From NCBI GenBank assembly GCA_963675135.1, contig OY776124.1:21760066-21824065 (forward strand): a stretch of 64,000 bases of DNA, read 5' to 3'. The position numbers and the translations under genes are program-made. Positions 1 through 11,289 of this stretch are shown piece after piece. Numbering within the stretch: the first letter of the stretch is position 1; each line of letters starts with the position of its first letter. Source of the stretch: Galeopsis tetrahit. Its lineage: Eukaryota > Streptophyta > Magnoliopsida > Lamiales > Lamiaceae. The notes under the pieces were generated by a model. That model was not told the origin of the DNA. It did no database searches and saw nothing but the letters and a program-made list of their open reading frames with translations.

Positions 1-3000
1 TGATAGTTAAACAATCTTATCAGAGCATGGACATTACATTAGATCATAAAATGACTAAATTACATGATCAGAGCAATACTTAACAGAATATTCTATCAGA
101 GCCTTAGTCTTTAAGTATCAGAACATCCTTTAAGTATCATAACATCAAGTCATTAGAGCACAACATATCAGCAGTCTTGATCAATTTCAGCATAGATGAT
201 CAATTTCAACAAGTTATCAGTCAAGACATTCAGATTAGCAGAAAAGGGTCAAGATGACTTAGCCAGTTCAGAGATTATCTTCAGGAGGTGGCACCATCCC
301 ATATTGTGCCCACACTCTCTTATTTAACTCCATGACCTCTTGATTAGTTCCCTTTGGTCCAAGTTCCATCCTGTTCAACCCCAGGATCTCAAGGAACTCT
401 TTGAGGATTCTTGACTGATCAATCCATCCTTCCAGCTTTGGAGGCATGTAGATGATTAGCTTAGGGGCAGTGAATTCAACTCTTGCAATGTCAGCAACTG
501 CAAGCAATTGTTGATATAATCCTTGTAGTACTCAATCATGAATTCAGTGAAAGAAGAGTTGACATCTTTTCCATTCCATCTGTCAATTACATAGTAGTCA
601 TAGACAAACCCCCTCTTTGCCTCTTCCCAGGTATCATTCAGCTGTATTGGCACCCATTTATCCAAGTGTGGATATTTGGTATCCATGGGAATCAGTAGCT
701 GTGGCTTTAGCTTGCTGTATGTAGCTCTTCTTCTTCTTGGTTTCTGGAAATCAGCCCTTCTCTTGTCTCTTGCTCTGTTGGCCTCTTCCATCAAATCCAT
801 TCTTTCTTGGGCCCTCATCATGGCCAGCTTCTGTTGTGTTTCAAGGTCTTTGCCATACCCTTCTTGAAACAACTTTGATGGATCATACAGTGGCACAGTT
901 GTCTTCTTCTTTGGTTGAGGTCCAAAGCCTTCTTCATATATAGCTCTTCAATGTTTTCAGCAGCTTTGGCACCTTCAGTAGACTTGGTCTTAGCAGACTT
1001 ATCTGTTTCAGAAGACTTTGCCTTTTCAGCAATCTTGGTCATTTCAGCAGATTTGACCTTTTCAGCAGCCTTAGGCTTCTCAGCAGTCTTGCTCTTCTTG
1101 GAGATAGGCTCTTCTTCCTCAATTCTGAACTCAAGAGGAAGTTCTAGGCTATTGGGGAAATCAGTGAATATCTCAGCCTTTCTTTTGTTTCCCTTGGCCT
1201 TCTTGATTTGCCCTCTAGTTTGGACACCTTCAGCACCTTTGTCCAAACCAGAACCTTCTCCTCCTGGCCTCTGCTGAAGCCTAGCTCTCTCTTCTTGTGC
1301 TGATGCCATAGAAGCCTTCATTGCTATGGCTAACTTCTCTTCTTCACCAAGATCTTCTAAGTTCAATACTGCTTGCTTTTTTCCCTTCTCTTCAGCAGCC
1401 TTTTCCTTGCCTTTATCTGAACCACCAATAACCAAGGCACCTTTAGCCCTTGCTCTTTCTCTTTCCCCCTTTTTGGCAGCATCAAAACACTGAGGTTTGA
1501 GCTCACTCATGGTTGTTGCCATCAGGGATTGGGCTAGGCTCAGATATTTTATCTCTTCTAGCATATATACATTCTCATCTTGTATATTCTGCATTCTGTC
1601 ACTGCTCAAGCTAAGGAAAGCTAGAACCGGCTTCATCTTTTGCTCAACAACCTCCTCCAAGGTTGCTTTCAGAGATGCATCAAGTTGGGCTTTAAGGAAC
1701 TCTATTCGGTTTGTTACAACACTTTCAGCAATGTTGGTCATAACTTCCTGAGAGAACTTTTCTGAAGCAGCTTTCACCATTGCCAGCCTCAACTCTTCAG
1801 CCCTTTTCTTTTGTAGAGCTGTTTTCTTTCCAAGGGTCTGCTTGGCAATTAGTCTAAGAGCTTTGACATTGGCATTGTGATTGTCTCTTAGCAATTTTTG
1901 TTCCTTCTTGACCTCCTCTGAGGTAGACTCCATGGTGGCTTTAGCTTTTTGAACCTCAGTGGAAATGGTTTGAAGACCAGATTCCACTCCACTTATCCTT
2001 GCTTCCAATGTAGGTAGCACTACATCTTCAGAGCCAGTCAATCTCATCTCCACAGATGCCAAAAGTTCTACCTTGCTCATCCAATGCTCCAGAAGTTTCA
2101 GCATGAGCAGATTGGACTTGATGAGCCAAGGAGTCCAACTTTGCTGTTTGCATCCCAAGAAAGGCTTGTGCTGATCCAGAATCCACTTGGATGGGTGCAT
2201 CTGTAAAGAATTCATCTGCAAAGATTTGGTCAAGAGAAATACCTGCGATATCAGACAAGTCAAATGGGTTAGTGAACAAACACTCATCACCCTCAATATT
2301 TTTTACATAAGACTCTGATACATCAGCAGTCTTCTCCTCATTTTCAACTGATTCTTTTCTCCCTTCATAGATAATGTTCTCACTCAAGGAATCAGGCCTC
2401 CTTTCATCAAGGGATTCTTGAAGTTCAGATTTGACTTCAAGAATAACCTGTCCTTCCTCACTTATTCCACCCTCAATTGGTGGTACACTCACAATCTTAG
2501 TTATTACTACCTCTCTATCATCCAAAACTCCCTCTGGTTTTTCAACTAAGCTTTCCTTTTCAACTCCTTCAATTAAACCTGTAGCACTTTCACCCTCAAC
2601 AGGGTTCAAAAGTGGTAGTTGTTGGGAGATCTCAGTGCTTTTCTCAACAGCCACTGAGTCATCCTGAATGATTAAGGGCTGATCAGTGTCCAACTCCCGT
2701 GACACTGAATAGGCCTTAACCAAACCAGCTTCTATGATAGGAGCCTCCGCATCTGTAAGCTGTGCCTTGGGTTCAGAAGAACCTTCATTGGCAGATGTGT
2801 CCTTGGCTGTGTCACCAACTCTGGTCAACACATCTGAAGATACATAGCCTTTTCTATGATATGTGACAAGAGGGTCTGAGAACTTGCTAGATTCAGAAGG
2901 TTTGGGTTGGGAAGATTCAGGGAGATTGGTCTGGGAGGGTTCAAGAGGGTTGTCTTGAGGAGGTTTAGAGGGGTTTGATGGATCATCTTTGCCATCATCA

Positions 3001-5116
3001 CTTGAGCTGCTATCAGGGTGCTTGATCCCTTTAGCAAGCCTCTCTTTCTCCTAAGCAATATTGTCAGCAACCAACTTGGCAAATACTTCCTCATCAGTGA
3101 GGAATCTTGTTTTGTTTACTCCAGCAAAATGGAGTAATATGCCCTCTTCAATTTGCCACCAGTTGGCACCTTTGTCATGAATGACCTGTGCAATTTCCAT
3201 AATGGACTTATCTTTCACCTCCACTAACATACTCAAATCATGAAACATGGTTTGAAGTCTTGAGAATTCTGCAAGTTGTGGGTATAGGTTGTCCAGAGTA
3301 GCCCTTGCTACACCTCTGAGCATACTTTCATAAGTATACTCCTCATTCTCATTTGATTGAGAACTTTGGGCTATAGGGGAGTTGGCTCTGGTTTCAGGAA
3401 TTGCATCTTCATGTAGGTTTAGTTCAGGAGGGTTGGCTTCAGAAGGATTGAGCACAATAGAAGGTACTTCAGTTGCTTTTGAGAGCAATGGATCTGAAGG
3501 GGCTTTACTAAGGGGGGTTGGCTCATGAAGTGCTGATTCTAAAAGCTTTGAATAATTGAGCATAGATGAGTTAAGGGGAGACATGAGTCTTGTCTCATCT
3601 ACTGCTAAATCTGCTAGCACATCAATCCCGCTTCTTTGCACACTACCTTCTGGAGAATATCTCTTAGTCAGATTGATAGGGGTGATAGGTTGGTTAGAAG
3701 GAGTAACATGGGTTTTAGGGGAGTTGGGTTCAGGATTTTGGGTTTCAGGAAGTTGGTTTCTAGAGGTTGGCCTTCAGGGACTTTTGACTCTGGGGTTCCA
3801 GAACCAGAAGAGTTGGTCCTGGACCTAGATTTTGTCATACTTTCAGCCCTGCTCTCCCTTAGAGCAACTTGGAGTGACCTTTCCTCCTGAAGTTCAAGCA
3901 CCTTCTTAGTGGGCTTGCCTCTCCTCTTACTTGCCCTACTGCTTCCACTTCCTTCCTCTTCCTTATTAGGGACAACTTCCATGGGCCTTTTATCACCCTT
4001 TTTCTTTTGCCTTGTCTCATTGTATTTTTGCCTCAACTCTTCTGAGTGGTCAGAAGGTATCTGCACTCCCTCTTCTGCCACTTCATCAACTTCAGTTGAT
4101 TCTCCTAAGGCTTCTTCTGATTGAATTTGAGACACCTTCTTGGTTTTGACTCCTATACTTAGGTCACCAAGTATCAGATCAGTAGGATGGTCAGACAACC
4201 ATGTCCTTCTTTTTCTGATCCCTTCAGTAGAGTTGTCCTCTACTAAGGTTGAGTCACCATTATCATAAAATTCAGGATAATTGAATGCATGATCTAATTC
4301 TGGATCATATTCAGGGATGTTGTCCTCAATGTCAAGGACATTTGCATTTTCAACATTTATGGCCCCCCCTGGAATATTTGATCCATTAACTACCTCAGCA
4401 GAGTCTGCTTCTTCATTGGTAGTTGTTACCTGAGTGTGAACTGGGATTGGGTCATTCAGTTCACCATTTCCTTCAGTGGGGTTTGCTTCAGGAAGGTTGC
4501 CTTCAGGATTGTTGTCCAGTGATATGCTTTCAGGGAGATTGGCTTGGACAACATCTATGAATACAATGTCTTTGTCTTTTAGGCTCAATCTGGTTGTTCT
4601 TTGTGTGATCTCTTCAATGTCTAGGTTTTTGTTCCTGACCTCAAAAATTGATTCATCAAACACAACATGAGGCGTTTCCTCCACAATTAGGGTTTTGCAG
4701 TTGTACACCCTGAAAGCTTTACTGATTTGGGAATATCCAAGAAATATCCCCTCACCAGCTTTGCTGTCAAAAGCTTTCAACTTCTCTTTCCCATTGTTGT
4801 GAATGAAACACTTACAACCAAATATGTGGAAATATGACACTTTAGGTAGTCTTCCTTTCAAGAGTTCATAGGGGGTTTTGCCTTTACCCTTAGTGATCAA
4901 ACATCTGTTCTGAGTATAACATGCAATGTTTATAGCTTCAGCCCAAAACCTCTTAGGTAGATTAGAATCAGCAATTAAGGTTCTAGCGGCTTCCTTTAAG
5001 GTTCTATTCCTTCTTTCTGCAATTCCATTCTGCTGAGGAGTTCTAGTTGTTGAGGTTTCATGAGCTATTCCATTTTGTGTGCAATACTCATTGATGTATG
5101 AGTTTATGAACTCAGT
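1..5116 (-). mobile_element. Element G: partial Sirevirus-like Ty1/copia element
   Basis: Minus-strand element that runs off the left edge of the window. From 5116 downwards it carries the C-terminal part of the integrase, the pol linker, then ORF3 directly. RT and RNase H are absent, as are the 5' LTR, gag, protease and the integrase N-terminus. Its right edge is an abrupt inverted junction with plus-strand element B near 5116/5117. Integrase and ORF3 resemble those of B but differ at many residues, so G is a separate copy of the same or a sister family. Bases 1-267 resemble the untranslated tail between ORF3 and the PPT in B (13582-14033) and hold no gene. Confidence 0.85.
268..3641 (-). 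pseudogene. ORF3 of element G, middle and C-terminal parts, frameshifted
   Basis: Consecutive minus-strand reading pieces (3641-3051, 3094-2825, 2831-2028, 2296-818, 896-456, 507-268) that together match the ORF3 of element B. The order is an S/P/E-rich region, acidic repeats, a long heptad-like coiled coil around 2100-1500, a Lys/Ala/Glu repeat tract of AEK/SAE type around 1100-930, and a conserved C-terminal module with the motifs LLIPMDTKYPHLDKW and PPKLEGWIDQ. At least four frameshifts break it. The function is unknown. There is no signal peptide or convincing membrane segment, so I do not call it an envelope protein. Confidence 0.65.
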
Positions 5117-5137
5117 AAAGAAAGAAGAGAGAGACAA
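3668..5137 (-). pseudogene. Integrase C-terminus fused in frame to ORF3 (element G)
   Basis: Open frame of 489 codons. The first third is copia integrase, with the RTPQQNG.AERRNRTLKEA block that holds the catalytic Glu, and the later SYFHIFGCKCF and ETPHVVFDES motifs. The acidic pol linker follows, down to a LILGD.SIGVKTKK motif. In B that motif leads into RT. Here, near 4133, the frame passes directly into ORF3-like K/E/S-rich sequence. About one RT plus RNase H module is missing without loss of frame. The first codons (about 5117-5137) belong to element B and are read through the inverted junction. Such a protein could have neither RT nor complete integrase activity. Confidence 0.8.
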
Positions 5138-7868
5138 GCTAAAAGTGACAGAAAGTTCACCAATAGAAAAGCCATGATGGCTGGTGAAGAATCTGATAGT
5201 GCTGAAAGCTTCAACTCCTCTGATGGATTATTCTCCAACAGTGATGATGATGATGATGTCTGCAACATGGCTCTTGAGGATGATGAGGTATCCTCTACTT
5301 CTAGTTCACCATCATTCATCTCACAAAACACTAGTGAGGTTAACCTTCAACTTTCCTTAGGAAAGTTGATGGAAAATTTCACTAGATTACAAGAATTTCA
5401 TGACAACTGTGTGAGAGAAAATGAAAGTGTTGGTCCCTGAACGAGTAGTGAATGGGATTAAAGTCTAGAGGGGAGGGGTGAATAGACTTTAAAACTTTTT
5501 CAAACAGAGTTGGGAACCTCTTCTGATTGCTATGTCAACTGGACTGCAGGTCTGTTGGTCCAGATGACTATAGTGATCTGACTGAAGAGGTTATGTGCGG
5601 AAATGTGGTGGCCCTGGTTTAGACTCGTTCTTATAACTTGTTTTACTTTGTGAAATTACTCAGCTGATGCTGGTTTGAAAGTTATGGCCCTTTTTGAAGA
5701 GTGTTGAAATCACAGTATGCACTATATAATAATGAATGTAAAAGCAGAAATGTAAAGTGCAGAAAGTAAATAACACCGGATTTATAGTGGTTCGGATATA
5801 CGATCCTACGTCCACTCTCACGTCCTAACGTGATGTTTAATCCCTTTAATTTCCACAAATTACAAGGGTCTTGTCCTTTATAGTCCCAAGGTTAGGACTT
5901 TGAGATCTGAGCCGTCCTAACAGCTGCGGTCTCCACAAGTGATTGTAAGCACTTGCACTTTGGGGGGTTTCAAAAACTTAAACCTTTCGGTGAGGGTTTG
6001 GGGTTTTTGAGATGTATCCAACTAATGGTTCAAGCTTATAATTTGCTTAACCACTATGCCTAAAACAATTGATATACAATATGAACAAGTTTCAGGTTCT
6101 TAAGGGTTGGATAGGAAGCACTTTAGAGCTATAGATAATCTAATGAATTTCTGGCTCTTGGAGAATTCTTAGAACAATGTGGCTTTTTGCTTGATGGCTT
6201 GCTTAGCTTGTGAATTCTCTCTTGTGTATGCTTCTGTGTTCATCCTCTTGTATTTATAATGGAGATTGAGTGTAACTAGCCGTTGGAGTTGACTAGCCGT
6301 TTGAGCAATCTTCCCATAATAACTTGATTCCTTGATTCCAGCCGCTTGATTGCTTCAATCCTGGGATCATGTCAATCTTCTAAATAAGGTAGGTCTTCGT
6401 TTGAATTGCAAGATGACTTGGGAATCAGCCGAGTCCTGGAAGAGCACATAGTCTTCTGATCTGTACTTCTAGTCTTCTGACTACTCTTCTGGCCTTAGGT
6501 CTTCTGTCTTCTGATATCAGACGAGTACTACTCTTCTGGTCTGGAAATTCTTTGTACTGCTTTAGGCCATCTTCAATCTGGGACTCCATCAGATAAGTAG
6601 GTATACAAGCACCTTAACATATCTGGTCTTCAAGGATCTTCTAGTCTTCATGTCTTCTACTCTTCTCATCTTGAGGATAGGCATGTAAGCCATGACTGTG
6701 CTGATCAGCTGTTATCAATACAGTTGATCACACAAGACTAGTCTAAGCTATTCTATACAAGTCAGCTGATCCTATTACATTTATAAACTCTAAGTGTTTT
6801 GGCCATCAAAACTATTCTAACATCAAGTGGGGCTTAGGGTGAATTTATATCCCAACAGAAAGATTGGCTACTGAACTAACCAAGAACTCTAAGGTAGCTG
6901 TTGATGTCAAATCTACTGAGTTGTATCGAGAAGTCTTGAGAAAGCTTGAGGAAGCAAATCTCAGGATAGTTGACCAACAAAAGGAGATTGATGATCAACT
7001 TCTCTCTCAGAAGAGAAAATAATTTGAATTTAAAATTCTAAATGCCAAATTTGAAAACCTCTCACATGAGTATGATATTCTTAAATCAAGTGAAGAGAGC
7101 CTGAAATTAAAGATGTCTGCTTTGAACAAATCCTCTAGAGCAATAGAGGAAATTCAAAGTTATCAAAGACTTATGGCTCAAAGAAGTGGATTAGGTTTTG
7201 ATCCATTTGAATCTTCACCTTGTCTTAGTGTTGCATCCACAAGTAACACTAAGAGAATCTTTGTTAAGTCAGTGGCACAAACTGAAAATGAAATAATTCA
7301 GCCACTGAACAAAGGAAAGGGCAAATTGAATGAAATGCCTACTCAAGTGATTCAGGAGAAAAGGCCAAAACCTAAGGAAATGGCCAAAGCTCCTGAGCAC
7401 AAGAGGAATATTGGTCAGCAGAGTAGACCCAATGGAAGGGCAACTCTCCTGAACAATGTTCAGAGGAATTATCCAAGGTATAATCAGCCTAGGCCAACTC
7501 ATCTGAGAAAGCCTCAGCTGAATAGACCTAAGGACAACTACCCTCACAGGCAGAATAAAATGAGACAACCAAAACCCTTCATGCCAAAGGGTAATGGTCA
7601 TAAAAAGGCCTTTCCTCAAAGATTTCATCAAGCTGCACAAAGAACTCATAAGTTCAGGAGAGTGGACAACTCCTCTGAAACTTACAGAGTTAACACATTC
7701 ACACATACTTTCCCAAAGGCATTTAAGGGAAAGATAGTGTATGTTGATGCACTAGGAAATCAACTTAGCCACCTTGAATCAATCAGGGTTATTAGGCAAG
7801 TTTGGGTTCCCAAAGGTACAGCTAACCTCTCAGGACCCAAAACTCAAAGGGTACCTAAACCTATCTAA
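5117..7868 (+). pseudogene. gag C-terminal half (element B), split by a solo LTR
   Basis: The frame begins in the basic region after the zinc knuckle (the knuckle itself is missing) and runs through MMAGEESDSAES, an acidic Ser/Asp-rich stretch. It is interrupted at 5427 by a 1430-bp solo LTR and resumes at 6863 in the matching frame. The resumed part is a coiled coil (about 6863-7180), then a basic Lys/Pro/Asn/Arg-rich tail ending KTQRVPKPI and a TAA at 7866-7868. A TAA near 7021 also breaks the coiled coil. The same layout (acidic patch, coiled coil, basic tail, stop, in-frame pol) is seen in elements A and C. The product would be a structural capsid protein. Confidence 0.75.
5428..6857 (-). 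mobile_element. Solo LTR of the A family, with perfect TSD
   Basis: A 1430-bp LTR with ends TGTTGGTCCC...CCCAACA and a perfect 5-bp target duplication GAAAG at 5423-5427 and 6858-6862. It lies inside the gag of element B. By comparison with elements A and A2, its transcriptional sense is minus. It is a solo LTR, presumably left by LTR-LTR recombination. The body holds the family's conserved block around CGATCCTACGTCCACTCTCA and a TATA-type box on the minus strand (plus-strand reading tatttata) near 6250. No coding capacity. Confidence 0.93.
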
Positions 7869-10800
7869 ATGCAGGTACCATTGGGCCACAAGAAGAGGAA
7901 CATGAACAAAAAGACAGCATGGTACCTTGACAGTGGATGCTCAAGGCACATGACTGGAAACAAGGAACTCCTCACTGACTTCATTGAAAAAGAAGGCCCA
8001 AATGTTACTTTTGGAGACAGCTCACAAGCAACTACAAAAGGTTATGGTACTTTGATGATTGGTAACATCAAAGTAACCAATGTATCTTATGTGGCTGGTC
8101 TCAAATATAATCTCCTAAGTATCAGTCAATTCTGTGATAAAGATTTTAATGTTGAGTTCTCAAGTGGAAAGTGTCTAATTAAGGATAAAACTCAACAAAC
8201 CCTATTGACTGGAACTAGGAAGGGAAATGTGTATTTTGCAGACTGGGACAAGTCTACTGATGCTGCATGTTTCATTGCTAAAAGTTCTAGTGAACAAAGT
8301 TGGTTATGGCATAAGAGGCTAAACCACCTGAACTTCAAATCTATGAATAAACTTGCTAGAAATGTATTAGTTAAAGGACTACCTAATGAGGTTTTCATTA
8401 AAGAACATGTGTGTAAGCCATGTCAAGAAGGAAAACAGATTAAAGCCTCATTCAAAGGAAAACCAGTCATATCCACTGAAAGGGTACTTGAACTTCTACA
8501 TATGGATCTGTTTGGACCAATTACCCCTTCAAGCATTAATGGTAGAAAATACACATTAGTGGTAGTAGATGACTTCTCTAGGTTCACATGGGTAGTATTT
8601 CTCCTTAATAAGAAGGAAACACAAGTCAAACTACCTGAACTTCTCAAGAGATTGTCAAATGAGAAAAGCCTTAGCATTATCAAGATAAGATCTGATAAAG
8701 GCACTGAATTCATTAATTCTTACATCAATGAGTACTGCACATCAAATGGAATAGCTCATGAAACCTCAGCAGCTAGAACTCCCCAACAAAATGGAGTTGC
8801 AGAAAGAAGGAATAGAACTTTAAAAGAAGCTGCTAGAACTCTAATTGCTGACTCAAATTTACCTAAGAGGTTTTGGGCTGAAGCTATAAACACTGCATGC
8901 CATACTCAAAATAGATGTTTGATCACTAAGGGGCAAGGCAAAACCCCCTATGAACTCTGGAAAGGAAGAATGCCTAAAGTGTCATACTTTCATATATTTG
9001 GTTGTAAATGTTTCATTCACAATAATGGGAAAGAACAGTTGAAAGCTTTTGACAGCAAAGCTGATGAGGGAGTATTTCTTGGATACTCTCAAATCAGTAG
9101 AGCTTTCAGAGTCTACAACAAGAAAACCCTTATAGTGGAAGAAACACCTCATGTTGTGTTTGATGAATCTATCTTTGAGATCAGGAATGATCATTTAGAA
9201 CCTGAAGAAATCACACAAAGGACAACCAGATTAAGCCTAAAAGACAAAGACACTGAATTCATAGATGTTGTTCAAGCCAATCTGCCTGAAAAACCCACAT
9301 TGGACAACAATCCTGAAGGCAACCTTCCTGAGACAAATCCTACAGATGGAAATGGTGAACTGAATGAACCAATCCCAGTTCACATCCAGGTAACAACTAC
9401 CAATGAAGAAGCAGTTCCTGCTGAGGTAGTTAATGGGTCAAATAATCAAGGGGGAACTCAAAATGTTGAAAATGCCAATGTCCCTGACATTGAGGACAAC
9501 ACCCCTGATTATGATCCTGAATTAGATCCTGCATTAAATTATCCTGAATTCTATGATCAAAATGACTTACCTTCAGTAGAGGACAACTCTACTGAAGAGA
9601 TCAGGAAAAGAAGGACTTGGTTATCTGACCATCCTACTAATCTGATACTTGGTGATCCAAGTATAGGAGTCAGAACCAGAAAGTTTCATGGTGAAAGTGC
9701 TATGTTCTGTTGTTTCTTGTCAGAACAAGAACCAAGTGACATTGAGGAAGCACTTCAAGATGCCAATTGGATCACAGCCATGCAGGAAGAACTGAACCAA
9801 TTCACCAGAAATGAAGTATGGGAGCTGGTGGATAGGCCTTCACATCAAGATGTTATTGGAACAAAGTGGGTGTTCAAGAACAAGAAAAATGAAAATGATG
9901 TGATTGTCAGAAACAAAGCAAGACTTGTGGCAAAAGGGTATTGCCAACATGAAGGCATTGACTATGATGAGACATTTGCACCTGTGGCAAGGCTAGAAGC
10001 AATAAGGCTCTTTCTAGCCTATGCAGCCCACAAGAGGTTCAAAGTATACCAAATGGATGTCAAGAGTGCCTTTCTGAATGGAGTCTTGAAAGAAGAAGTC
10101 TATGTGGAGCAACCACCAGGTTTTGAAGTTGGAAACCAAGTTTACAGACTCAAGAAAGCTCTATATGGACTCAAACAAGCCCCTAGGGCTTGGTATGATA
10201 CACTGTCACAATTCCTCTTAGATCATGGATTCACCAAGGGAACTGTGGACAGAACTCTCTTCAGAATCTCTGAAGGAGAGGACATCTTGCTTGTCCAAAT
10301 TTATGTGGATGACATAATTTTTGGATCCCCTAATGAGAAGCTATGTGAAAAATTCTCCAAGCTCATGCAAAGCAAGTTTGAGATGTCCATGATGGGGTTG
10401 ATGAACTTCTTTTTGGGTTTACAAGTCAAGCAAACTAAAGAAGGAATCTTCATCAACCAAGCTAAGTACACCAGAGAAATGATCAAAAAGTTTGGGTGTA
10501 CAACTAGCAAGCCAGTAAGGATCCCTATGAACACCAATTGGAAGATGGATCCTGATGAGAGTGGTGTGCCAACCAACTCCACTGAGTATAGAGGAATAAT
10601 TGGTTCACTCCTCTATCTCACTGCCAGCAGACCTGATATCACCTTTGCAGTAGGTGTTTGTGCAAGGTTTCAAGCAAACCCTAAGAAAAGCCACCTTGAG
10701 GCTGCAAAGAGGATTTTGAGGTATCTCAAAGGCACTGAGAATCTAGGCCTTTGGTACCCTGCTGATGACAATATTGAGCTAACCGGCTACTCAGATGCTG

Positions 10801-11258
10801 ATTATGGAGGATGTAGAATTGACAGAAAGTCCACTTCAGGGACTTGTCAATTCTTGGGCAATAAACTCATATCTTGGTTCTCCAAGAAACAAAATACAGT
10901 AGCCACCTCCACCACTAAAGCTGAATATGTTGCTGCTGGAAGTTGTTGTGCTCAAATACTTTGGCTAAGACAACAACTCAGAGACTACAAAGTCAACTCT
11001 ACTGAAGTGCCAATTTTCTGTGATAACAATAGTGCCATTGTTATATCACAAAATCCTGTCTTGCACACAAGATGCAAACATGTGGACATCAAGCATCACT
11101 TCATTAGAGATCATGTGGAGAAGAAGGATATCAAGCTAGTGAAAATACACACAGACCATCAAAAAGCTGATATACTAACTAAGCCACTTGCAGAGGCAAG
11201 GTTCCTGGAATTATCAGCAGAGTTGGGACTTCTTGATCCAGGGAAGTTGGACAAATGA
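7869..11258 (+). CDS. pol: Copia polyprotein: protease, integrase, RT, RNase H (element B)
   Basis: Intact frame of 1129 residues, the best preserved pol here. The aspartic protease motif is YLDSGCSRHMTG (D21). Next come the GAG-pre-integrase/zinc region (WHKRLNHLNF, then a CxxC in VCKPCQEGK) and the integrase core with D213, D276 and E312, a DD35E spacing. An acidic linker follows, then RT with YQMDVKSAFLNG, LKQAPRAW and YVDD at residues 812-815. RNase H contains SDADYGG, TKAEY and ADILTKPLAEARF. It follows the gag stop directly in the same frame with ATGCAG as the first codons, so it is probably made as Gag-Pol by stop bypass or splicing rather than by its own initiation. It could supply enzymes to defective relatives. 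Confidence 0.95.
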   Translation: MQVPLGHKKRNMNKKTAWYLDSGCSRHMTGNKELLTDFIEKEGPNVTFGDSSQATTKGYGTLMIGNIKVTNVSYVAGLKYNLLSISQFCDKDFNVEFSSGKCLIKDKTQQTLLTGTRKGNVYFADWDKSTDAACFIAKSSSEQSWLWHKRLNHLNFKSMNKLARNVLVKGLPNEVFIKEHVCKPCQEGKQIKASFKGKPVISTERVLELLHMDLFGPITPSSINGRKYTLVVVDDFSRFTWVVFLLNKKETQVKLPELLKRLSNEKSLSIIKIRSDKGTEFINSYINEYCTSNGIAHETSAARTPQQNGVAERRNRTLKEAARTLIADSNLPKRFWAEAINTACHTQNRCLITKGQGKTPYELWKGRMPKVSYFHIFGCKCFIHNNGKEQLKAFDSKADEGVFLGYSQISRAFRVYNKKTLIVEETPHVVFDESIFEIRNDHLEPEEITQRTTRLSLKDKDTEFIDVVQANLPEKPTLDNNPEGNLPETNPTDGNGELNEPIPVHIQVTTTNEEAVPAEVVNGSNNQGGTQNVENANVPDIEDNTPDYDPELDPALNYPEFYDQNDLPSVEDNSTEEIRKRRTWLSDHPTNLILGDPSIGVRTRKFHGESAMFCCFLSEQEPSDIEEALQDANWITAMQEELNQFTRNEVWELVDRPSHQDVIGTKWVFKNKKNENDVIVRNKARLVAKGYCQHEGIDYDETFAPVARLEAIRLFLAYAAHKRFKVYQMDVKSAFLNGVLKEEVYVEQPPGFEVGNQVYRLKKALYGLKQAPRAWYDTLSQFLLDHGFTKGTVDRTLFRISEGEDILLVQIYVDDIIFGSPNEKLCEKFSKLMQSKFEMSMMGLMNFFLGLQVKQTKEGIFINQAKYTREMIKKFGCTTSKPVRIPMNTNWKMDPDESGVPTNSTEYRGIIGSLLYLTASRPDITFAVGVCARFQANPKKSHLEAAKRILRYLKGTENLGLWYPADDNIELTGYSDADYGGCRIDRKSTSGTCQFLGNKLISWFSKKQNTVATSTTKAEYVAAGSCCAQILWLRQQLRDYKVNSTEVPIFCDNNSAIVISQNPVLHTRCKHVDIKHHFIRDHVEKKDIKLVKIHTDHQKADILTKPLAEARFLELSAELGLLDPGKLDK

Positions 11259-11275
11259 ATCCAAATAAATTCATT

Positions 11276-11289
11276 GATTAAGGGGGAAA
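11276..11289 (+). promoter_or_regulatory. Internal polypurine tract after pol (element B)
   Basis: GATTAAGGGGGAAA lies 18 nt after the pol stop and well before the terminal PPT at 14034. Similar G-rich tracts follow pol in elements C (34125-34138) and A2 (44754-44768), both on the minus strand. A second PPT is a known tendency of Sireviruses. Here it lies between pol and ORF3 and could prime a second plus-strand start. Confidence 0.5.
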
